Source: Agelas oroides
Lineage: Eukaryota > Porifera > Demospongiae > Agelasida > Agelasidae
NCBI GenBank assembly: GCA_949130485.1
Contig: OX422200.1
Span: 5,316,274-5,380,273 of the forward strand
DNA length: 64,000 bases
Reading direction: 5' to 3'
The translations under genes were made by a program, and so were the position numbers. Every line of letters begins with the position of its first letter. Positions within the stretch are counted from its first letter, which is position 1. Shown here piece by piece: positions 22,252 to 32,206 of this stretch. The notes below the pieces were generated by a model. That model did not search any database. It had not been told where the DNA came from and saw only the letters and a list, made by a program, of their open reading frames with translations.

Positions 22252-25200
22252 TTAGAATATCACTTCATGAATGCCAAGTAGTTTGAAGTGGGAAAACCTC
22301 TCTGAAGGATAAAGCGTGTAGTAGAATGCAAGTTCATCATACCACTTTCCCAAGAGTTGTAACTTCTCCCGATGGAGTAGCATGTTATAATAATGAGCCA
22401 AATACCTGTTTGTTTGCTCGGAACTGTTGTGAAGACTTTCGTCTCTGTAAAACTTTGGGTCAGTTTTAAACTTTTTGATGAGTCGTACTACATCACTGGA
22501 GTAGTTTCTAAAGCTTCCATAGAAGTTGTACTTGACTAGGCAAGGGTGGCATACCTGAATTTGTGGTTGAAAGTGCTCTTGTAGATCTGTCCAGTCAGTA
22601 TCAACTAGATATCTGATAAACTCTGAAAATGTCACACTAATATTGAATTTATTGTGCTGAGCCATATTCTGCCAGTAGAGAAGTTTATCTGGGCGGTATT
22701 TTTGCAAGATTTCAAACTTGTGCTTCTCAGGAAATACATGCCAGGACTTAGGGTCATGCTTCAGAGGTGGTTCAATTTTGTTCCTGAATGCGGATACAAT
22801 CCTTTCTAAGGGGTTTCGAACTATTACAAACTTGTAGTAAGACTGCAACCGAGTCATCCTGTCACTGTCTGTCAGACTTCTGTTGAGGAAGGATGCTTGC
22901 TGCAAGGCAGGCTCTAAATAAATGCTGTCTTCCACCCATTTCCACTCCAGTGTTTCCATCGGCAGGTTTCCACTCATATATAGCATCAGCCGTTTCATAT
23001 TGGTGCAACCAACCTATATAGGAAAATGAGTAGCTATATCAAGCTGGATCACTTTTAAAATTTTGAGGTAGAGGATGCACTGGTCTTGTGAGTTGCAGAT
23101 CCTAGTACTCACATTCACTACATGCATCTATGACAAACTTCTGACAGACAATATGTTATACCGGGGTAGCTGCACTTTAACAATATACACTGTATGAATG
23201 CAGTCACTAAACTTATAAAAAGAGAATGTCCCATGTGGCATAGAAACCTAAATTGCTAGCTGCATATGTTAAGTTCACAGTATACAGATCAACACATGAA
23301 ATCCAGGATGCCACATACAGGTAAGCATGCAGGGAAGTTCCTTCTGAAGTGTTTGTGAATGGTTACAGCAGTGTAGCCAGTGTTGCTACTCTCTTGGACT
23401 ATCTGCTAATGTATCACTGTAAAAAGGTTTGGGTTATACTTCAACTATATATTGGCCAGCTCAGTTGCATTCCTGTTGCGTGCATGACACATAAAGTTCA
23501 AGGAATGCTGATTTGAACTTGAGAAGCTTCTTGCATTCGTTAAATTAGTATCTCTTTTAAGAAAACCTTCAATCAGCATTTATGGTAAGGTTTGCGCATC
23601 TACCTTTGGAGGAAATGCCAGGAATGTAGCCAAATAGGTCTTCTGGAAGAGACAGAAAAGCTCCTCAATGAACTTTCAAGAAACCTATTTGGTAGCGTTC
23701 CTTAGATAATAGCAACTGAGATAACCTAAAAATGTGGTTGAAGTAACACAAGTGTTTATCCAGTGAGTTACTTTGCCTCCAGAGCAGACCATTAGCTCAA
23801 TTATAATTGCACCAACATAAAACTATTAGTTCAAGTTTCATGGGGAAGCAAAGCCAAGTGCTGTATGTGGCCTTGCTATGTCCTTAGGCTTGTGAGAGAG
23901 AGAGAGTCAGAAGTTTGGCCTTGGAATGGGTGACTGGATTGGTGATGGACAGATGGCAACTGTGAGAAATAAAGCATGAGACATGGCTTACAAGGTAAAG
24001 AACCTAATCCCAGCAACTGTGAGAAATAAAGCGTGAGACATGGCTTACAAGGTAAAGAACCTAATCCCAGCAACTGTGAGAAATAAAGCGTGAGACATGG
24101 CTTACAAGGTAAAGAACCTAATCCCAGCAACTGCGAGAAATAAAGCGTGAGACATGGCTTACAAGGTAAAGAACCTAATCCCAGCAACTGCGAGAAATAA
24201 AGCGTGAGACATGGCTTACAAGGTAAAGAACCTAATCCCAGCAACTGCGAGAAATAAAGCGTGAGACATGGCTTACAAGGTAAAGAACCTAATCCCAGCA
24301 ACTGCGAGAAATAAAGCGTGAGACATGGCTTACAAGGTAAAGAACCTAATCCCAGCAACTGCGAGAAATAAAGCGTGAGACATGGCTTACAAGGTAAAGA
24401 ACCTAATCCCAGCAACTGCGAGAAATAAAGCGTGAGACATGGCTTACAAGGTAAAGAACCTAATCCCAGCAACTGCGAGAAATAAAGCGTGAGACATGGC
24501 TTACAAGGTAAAGAACCTAATCCCAGCAACTGCGAGAAATAAAGCGTGAGACATGGCTTACAAGGTAAAGAACCTAATCCCAGCAACTGCGAGAAATAAA
24601 GCGTGAGACATGGCTTACAAGGTAAAGAACCTAATCCCAGCAACTGCGAGAAATAAAGCGTGAGACATGGCTTACAAGGTAAAGAACCTAATCCCAGCAA
24701 CTGCGAGAAATAAAGCGTGAGACATGGCTTACAAGGTAAAGAACCTAATCCCAGCAACTGCGAGAAATAAAGCGTGAGACATGGCTTACAAGGTAAAGAA
24801 CCTAATCCCAGCAACTGCGAGAAATAAAGCGTGAGACATGGCTTACAAGGTAAAGAACCTAATCCCAGCAACTGCGAGAAATAAAGCGTGAGACATGGCT
24901 TACAAGGTAAAGAACCTAATCCCAGCAACTGCGAGAAATAAAGCGTGAGACATGGTTTACAAGGTAAAGAACCTAATCCCAGCAACTGCGAGAAATAAAG
25001 CGTGAGACATAGCTTACAAGGTAAAGAACCTAATCCCAGCAACTGCGAGAAATAAAGCGTGAGACATGGCTTACAAGGTAAAGAACCTAATCCCAGCAAC
25101 TGCGAGAAATAAAGCGTGAGACATGGCTTACAAGGTAAAGAACCTAATCCCAGCAACTGCGAGAAATAAAGCGTGAGACATGGCTTACAAGGTAAAGAAC

Positions 25201-27673
25201 CTAATCCCAGCAACTGCGAGAAATAAAGCGTGAGACATGGCTTACAAGGTAAAGAACCTAATCCCAGCAACTGCGAGAAATAAAGCGTGAGACATGGCTT
25301 ACAAGGTAAAGAACCTAATCCCAGCAACTGCGAGAAATAAAGCGTGAGACATGGCTTACAAGGTAAAGAACCTAATCCCAGCAACTGCGAGAAATAAAGC
25401 GTGAGACATGGCTTACAAGGTAAAGAACCTAATCCCAGCAACTGCGAGAAATAAAGCGTGAGACATGGCTTACAAGGTAAAGAACCTAATCCCAGCAACT
25501 GCGAGAAATAAAGCGTGAGACATGGCTTACAAGGTAAAGAACCTAATCCCAGCAACTGCGAGAAATAAAGCGTGAGACATGGCTTACAAGGTAAAGAACC
25601 TAATCCCAGCAACTGCGAGAAATAAAGCGTGAGACATGGCTTACAAGGTAAAGAACCTAATCCCAGCAACTGCGAGAAATAAAGCGTGAGACATGGCTTA
25701 CAAGGTAAAGAACCTAATCCCAGCAACTGCGAGAAATAAAGCGTGAGACATGGCTTACAAGGTAAAGAACCTAATCCCAGCAACTGCGAGAAATAAAGCG
25801 TGAGACATGGCTTACAAGGTAAAGAACCTAATCCCAGCAACTGCGAGAAATAAAGCGTGAGACATGGCTTACAAGGTAAAGAACCTAATCCCAGCAACTG
25901 CGAGAAATAAAGCGCGAGACATGGCTTACAAGGTAAAGAACCTAATCCCAGCAACTGCGAGAAATAAAGCGTGAGACATGGCTTACAAGGTAAAGAACCT
26001 AATCCCAGCAACTGTGAGAAATAAAGCGTGAGACATGGCTTACAAGGTAAAGAACCTAATCCCAGCAACTGTGAGAAATAAAGCGTGAGACATGGCTTAC
26101 AAGGTAAAGAACCTAATCCCAGCAACTGTGAGAAATAAAGCGTGAGACATGGCTTACAAGGTAAAGAACCTAATCCCAGCAACTGCGAGAAATAAAGCAT
26201 GAGACATGGCTTACAAGGTAAAGAACCTAATCCCAGCAAAAAAGAACTGGTTAGCCTCAATATATAAAGGCAACGATAGCTACCTCTCTGTTGCAGCTGT
26301 TTACATATCACAGTTTAGTTGAGCCTTCTTCAATCTTTCTGACTGTCAACTAGACACGTTACTTCACAGTTGCAAGTGCCATATACAAGATATAGCATAG
26401 CTGTGATAAAAATGGGTCAGTCATGACTGCTGCTCAGTCACAAAACAATAATTACATTCTTCTCTGAAGAGACAGTTTTGTTTACTTGACCTAAATCGGT
26501 CAAAAAAAGGGTTAATGGGTATACAATTTGAGATGAACAGATTGGCTGCTAGGAGTTGAAATTTGAGCGTGGACACTTCCCTCATGATGCTCCCAAGCAA
26601 TTGCAATACATTGTAAATTACAGTGTCTTGAAATTTAAACATGTGCTCTCTCTACATACAGTGCTATACATTTGCTATATCTGTCATAATTCTCACGATA
26701 CAGCTCAAATATTATAGGAAACTTGTGGGACACTTACAACAAATTGCAACTAGCAACAACAATGCCATGCTAACTTGCAAGTGTGAAATGCATGTATCCC
26801 TATAATTATTACCTTCGGTATGAAGCAGAATACTATTTTTCGCTTGTCATCAAACAAGAGATGTCTCCTAAATTGTAGAATATCTTTGTCGCTTGTTGGA
26901 ATGTGCCACCCCCCAGGTGAGTTATATCTGCGGCAGTAATCATTGATACGCTCCTGTTGGACCTAAATAGGTACACAGAAGCACATCAAAGTGCATCCAG
27001 TCCACTGTAATTAGCCACTTGACCACTTACTTTTCCTCGTATCTCAATATCAGGATGGTCTGTTTGCACAAGTGTCCCTTCACTGAATACAGACCATTCA
27101 TCTTGTAACCAGATTCCTGCAGGCAAACCCCAAACCTGCCATTACACACTAACCAATGTAGGGAGAGCTCAGACTAGTGTAGCTATAAAAAAAATCTGTA
27201 AATTAACCCCAAAATGTAGAGCTATATGATATTGAGAACTACAAGAGCTGCAGAAAACTTTTATGCACATAATCTATTTCGTGTATTCTTGTGTCTCTGG
27301 GTCATTGATTTGAATGTGGTTTATAGGTTGGAAGATACAAATACGGCCATTATTGGAGGACTGAGGAAGCAAGAAGGAGTGCAAGTTCTTAAAAGAACAA
27401 CAACAACTCTGCATGTCTTCATCTGAGAGCACCATGAGCTTGTGGTTGTGTTTTGTTGCTATGTGTACGGGAATATAATCCTGGTGCATTGACTACCAAA
27501 TAGAATGGTGTACAATCAATCACAGTCACAGAACCTTCAATGGAGATTTTTGTTGCACGCTTTCCTCCAATCTCCTCTGGATCATTAGATGTGATGTACC
27601 AAACACCTCCAAAGATGAACGCTATCAAATAATTTGCTGTGCACCACCAATATACCAGCCTCCCTAGACGCAT
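22252..27673 (-). CDS. Carbohydrate sulfotransferase (CHST8-14 family), four exons
   Basis: This is a PAPS-dependent Golgi sulfotransferase of the CHST8-14/HNK1 (Sulfotransfer_2) family, whose members sulfate GalNAc or related sugars of chondroitin/dermatan and other glycans. Exons, sense order: 27497-27673, 27031-27135, 26813-26962, 22252-23013. All junctions are phase 0, giving 397 residues. Exon 1 carries a type II anchor (about residues 7-26). The 5'-PAPS loop spans the exon 3/4 border: FCFIPK then VGCTNMKRLM (139-154). The 3' site is YKFVIVRNPLERIVSAF (204-220). HFQPQ..VCHPC and a C-terminal RYL..YY motif complete the family pattern. Family loops usually read PKVACTNWK; here Gly replaces Ala and Met replaces Trp. 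The last intron (3.8 kb) contains the 57-bp array. The exon 1 donor (TTG/GTAGTC) is the least certain. Confidence 0.9.
23505..23700. repeat. Dispersed repeat copy in CHST intron
   Basis: The sequence with GAGAAGCTTCTTGC, TTAGTATCTC, AATCAGCATTTATGGT, AAATAGGTCTTCTGG and CTCCTCAATGAACTTTC matches 20030-20215 and, less closely, 13430-13690 and 13800-13950. It is non-coding. It is probably a decayed transposon family. Confidence 0.65.
23956..26235. repeat. 57-bp minisatellite, 40 units, in intron
   Basis: The 2,280 bases are exactly 40 units of 57 bp, nearly identical, lying in the last intron of the minus-strand sulfotransferase gene. Read in the gene's sense direction, each unit has GTAAGCC, then TTTATTTCTCGCAG 32 bases on, then 25 bases before the next GTAAGCC. 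It therefore resembles a tiny GT-AG intron plus mini-exon. Since 57 is a multiple of three, one minus frame stays open for 811 codons with a 19-residue period; I do not regard that as a protein. Variants cluster at the array ends (GCGAG to GTGAG, GCGTG to GCATG). Confidence 0.97.
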
Positions 27674-29234
27674 CAGGAATGAATATCTAAATAAAAGAAT
27701 ATATAGACTTCATAATACATATCATGCATAATAAAGTAACTATACAAGTTGCATTATATTGGGCACTTGTGCTCCTCTAGAAATGGCATTTAACCAAGCC
27801 ACTAGTCTCGTGCCCAGCCTGCATGCGCCTCCCAGCAAGAAACAGTCTGGTGAATGAAGTCAAATTTCTTGGGCTTATTCCCCAAAAATGGTAAGGGCCA
27901 ATGAGATTGCAAGATCGGTATGTATTACGTAGCACTTCCCTTACAAGTATAAAAATTTTTCTCTTTACTCGAGGATTCGTACCTTTTTTGAGCGGGTATG
28001 GCATAAAATGTTTTGAGTGTTGCTAGGTGACACTGTTGTAAAGGTGTGCGCTAGCCTAAGAAATTCAACTTGGTTCACCAGACCGTTTCTGCTCGTGAGA
28101 GGGTAGGGTCTGGGGACGAGACTAGGTGAAAGCCTCATACTAGCTCACAGTTTAGGTACTGTCTACTGACTGCTATAAACATGCCTGTGTATATAGCCAT
28201 ATAGGCTAGCTGCCCTGGTTGGCTAGGATTCAGTGCCTTTGGCTAAATTCTAGTTAGTACACAGGCTTCAGTTGAAATTCTCTGCCTGTCGTAAATGCGG
28301 CACCTAAATGCTCAGGCTTGCCCCATGATGACGAAGCATATCTCCAAAACTGAGATGATCCACATACATGTAGCTAATGTGGTACAACTGGAGGGGAATG
28401 AAGCAAGGTAGTATGTGTAGCTACTTCACGGATGAGAAGTAAGCTTATACTAAACCGATGTATAGCTATGACCATTCCGGCAAACACATCATTGTGTGAG
28501 GTCAATCCATGTCGGCTTTCACTAAAACCTGAACCAGACCAGTCCACGTTCAAGCGTAAAGTCCAAGTTGAACCCTGTTTAAAATGGTTTCTGGTTATAT
28601 TCATAAGGCCTTTTGCTCTGCCATTGGTTAAGAATGTTATAACTGTTAGGGCTAGGAATAGGGGCGGAGCCAGGGAATAAGCTCCTTTCTTTTTCATAGA
28701 CAGTAGAGTTGTATCTATGCCTTCAAAATTTGAGTGTTTGATCTTATCCGTTCCTATTATAGTTTGGTAGTCTCTTATGAATATTTAATAAGATGACGCA
28801 ACCTTCAAACAGGGTGACCATCCATGCATGAACAATCAACGAACCACATCTCCCTTATAAAACAGGCCTAGATGCCATGCATGAACAATCCATGCATGTC
28901 TGCTCATGAAGTCCAAAAGTTACCAGTTACTAACCTTGGGCCTCGTCAGTTGACTCTCAACACGGCTGTTGTAGTAATAGGAGTGGACTGTCTCAGGCTG
29001 TTTGAATCCCGCGCAGTGGCACAGACGCTCTCTCAGGGGTGTTATACGTGCGTCGCATTCCTACGGTATAGCACGTAAGGTATGTACGTACAGTAGGTAC
29101 CTGTCGTCGACAGCTCCGTATTGAGAATAGCTACGTATGCAGGCATGCAGCACGCTGAGTACGGTAATATTCATGCAGCCGGTACCTATAGCTAATGTCA
29201 GTTTTGTATAGAAAGCTCAGCAGTGGGAGCAATA
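27674..29234. other. Divergent intergenic region
   Basis: It separates the starts of the minus-strand CHST gene and the plus-strand NIDO/Calx-beta gene, so it should contain both promoters. A MITE occupies 27802-28125. CCATGCATGAACAATC is repeated at about 28821 and 28875. A TATAAAAC stretch lies near 28855, too far from 29235 to assign with confidence. No further coding exon was found. Confidence 0.55.
27802..28125. mobile_element. MITE, CTAGTCTCGT family
   Basis: It begins CTAGTCTCGTGCCCAG and ends CTGGGGACGAGACTAG. Inner complementary sub-blocks (GTCTGGTGAA near the left end, TTCACCAGAC near the right) are characteristic of this family, also seen at 36997 and 39057. It is 324 bp without an open frame, about 130 bases upstream of the CHST start. 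Confidence 0.78.
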
Positions 29235-32206
29235 ATGGGCCACAGAAAGAAGTATTTGAGTTTGTTAGTTGCTCTGGTCTTTTTGGTATCACAGCATGTG
29301 TCTGCAGTTCCCCTAACAGAGCTCTTCCCGTTTGGCCTCAAGTTTGGGGATGACAGCTTGCCTCCTGGAGATGATGCTTCAGCAACTGTGACTCTTCAGC
29401 ATCAGTTTCCTTTCTATGGACAAAGCAGACAATACATCACTGTATGTTTCATTTTCATGATGTGTGTTGCCATACTATAGCATTCTCAAGGGTTCCAAAG
29501 GGTACACAACGCGAAACTTTGTGATACCAATCTATAGGCTGCTGGGTTGCATGTTAGTCTCTAATAATACTGTATAGCAATACTTAATACCATGATTCTA
29601 AAATTTTGTCTTATTGTAAACTTAATAGATTAACTGCCACATATGTTCTTGAACACAGATAACATGCAAGCCATACATCAGATAGGTTTTTTAATACCCC
29701 CTATGCACCAGCTATTGTCCTCTGGCATGTATTTATACAAAGAGAACGTGGTTGAAAAAGACGTGAAATAGACGTGAAAACAAACTTGCCTTAACAATTA
29801 ACCTTTTGTGCCATTTAAGGAAACTGATAGCTTATCCTTAAGTTTACTGTCAAGAGCCTACAGGTGAGCTTGTATCATCTCCAGATTTACCAAGTTACGA
29901 CCATATCAGGACTGCCGAGTTGTCAAGAAGTTGATCAAAAACCATTCCTGTGGCCAGATTGTTGCTGGTATGTAGTCAGCAGCCTGGAAGGAACGTTGCA
30001 TGCTCTGACACTGCAAAGGTGGTTGAAGACTGCTAATAGCAAGTATCTATACATTAAGCTTTTAGCTACTTGTCAGCTTCCTAAGTTGGCTCACAAATCT
30101 GCTTTGGTAACTAGAAAGATTAGCAGGATACACCTAAATCTGAATAGATGTCAGTACACAGCATTACTTCATGTATGACCAGTGTAATATTGTAGAAGGA
30201 AAATATAGTAGACATGTAGAAGACATAATCACTGGCCGACATCCAGTGGTGACCCGTTTATAATATAGCCACCTACTTTGTCCTTATAGCTGGTTTGTGG
30301 TGACACTGATTGAAGCTTTCATTGTGTTACAGATTTCAATACAGCAATATACAAAGATATTTCTTTTGTTAAGCAACCATCCTTCTTGTAATGTTAACTT
30401 GATGTTTAACTTTGGTGCTCTGCATAAACTTGGATTGAGTTAGTGACAAGCCAAAATGTAGTTCCTCTGATTATCTGAACACCCCACACGTTTAGGGACT
30501 TGTATTCAAGCCATTAAAATCAGGCCATTAACCATATATGATTGAACAATCACCTAACAACTTCCCTTATTACTTTAATCTGTGTCTCTGTGTCGTCTGG
30601 AATGGGAACTTAAAATAATGATACAAGCATGCAGCAACGTGTCATTCTGGTACACCTAATCTAACAACAGGACCATAGACGTAACTACCAGGCACACATT
30701 GACATGGTATCTGGCACACAGGCACACATTGACATGGTATCTGGCACACAGGCACACATTGACATGGTATCTGTTTAGAGAAAGATACCAGGAAGCTACT
30801 AGTTGGGATACCGATCATTTTACAGTGTAGGCATTCTTGCTCATAAAGATAGACTGTTAGAGAAACCCTCTCTTCTTTACCCTTCCATGTGCATGCATGG
30901 GTTACTTGCATGTGTTTACCATGTGTAAGCCTACAAAACGAATGGATGATATTAGGTTACATGGATACGCATTCTTCAGAAGTGATGCATCACGTAGCAG
31001 TGCAAGCTAGTACACACAAGAGCCTGGTAATGATGCTAGTCTAATTTTCCATGGAATTTTGTTTCGAGTGAGTATAAAACCATAATTGAAACAAAAGATG
31101 CCATGGAAAGGATCGATATTCATACACATGCACATTTGCAACAAAAAATTATACAGGAAAGAAATTCCCGATTGCTTTCTAAAATTCTGAACTGCAACTG
31201 TTATTTATATAATCTGACATTAAGTTCAACTGTGCAGGATTTCAATAAACATTTATAGGTTAAGCTGAGGACACTCAACCGAAGTCATTAGCTGTAAGAC
31301 TCCATTACTGTGACCTGCTGACTTTTACACATTCATGTTCAGCTGCTGTAAATGTTTGGTTGCCATGGTAATAAAAGTTATAATTGGGAAGGATGTTTCT
31401 TGCAGAGGGAGGATTGAAGCACATATTTACTTACCTGATGTATATGTGCTGAGGATTAATGTTTAGTATTTGAAGCATTAAATGTCCTCATACAATAATC
31501 TTTAGTAAGTGATCCACTTCCATTTGCAACAGGTACACACTGATGGACGCTTAGATCTGAGGGTGGACAGATATTCACATTCTTCCACTGCTAAGATCTT
31601 TACTTACTCTGCCAATGTTGACACCACAAACATTGGAGAAGTGTTTTACAGGGAGACAAAGGATCCCTTTCTCCTTAAAAAAGCTGCAGCTCTGATGCTA
31701 TCCCTACTTCCTGAGCTGTCTGATGCAACTCCTACCTCTTTGTTCATTACTACTTGGTTCTATGTTGGTTACTATGATGGCCACAGTGACAAGGTAACAA
31801 CGTACAACATACAGTTAACTTAATTCAGCCATTTATAGTCTTGGGATACCTATAATAGCTGAATACCAAGCATTTCTGTATCACCAACCAACCAATGCGT
31901 TCCTTATATGGAAATAATTACTGTAACACTCTTCTCTCTCACAGACAAACACATTTCAGTGTGTGTTAGCCACAAATGGAACAGTTTCATTTGCAACTTT
32001 CCTGTATGTGGATGGGCACATGCAGTGGACAGCAAGTGACTGTGACAGTGGTGGTGCATTGGAGGTGGGCTTTATAGACGGCAGCAACTCTGGCTCATAC
32101 CTTTTCCCTCCTGATGACCTCACTGACATTGACACCAGAAGCAACGCAGGTTATCCTGGAAAATGGCTCTTCCGAGTTGACGGAGAAAACTTAATGACAC
32201 CAGATG
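29235..32206 (+). other. Domain block: signal peptide and first NIDO
   Basis: Exons 1-3 encode a signal peptide with core [12 protein letters not shown]. The NIDO domain follows (about residues 28-243), beginning [11 protein letters not shown]. Recognisable NIDO pieces include [27 protein letters not shown] and [23 protein letters not shown] occurs in nidogen, alpha-tectorin, SUSD2 and MUC4 as an extracellular module. Introns 1 and 2 are phase 0. Confidence 0.85.

Noticed and set aside
23876..26311. 811-codon minus-strand open frame with a 19-residue repeat
   Set aside because: It is the open frame of the 57-bp array, whose unit is a multiple of three without stops. It lies inside an intron of a well-supported gene, and its ends are non-repetitive junk.
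28940..29060. tRNA-like GTTTGAATCCC segment
   Set aside because: A T-loop-like string only; no matching acceptor stem, D-arm or anticodon arm around it.
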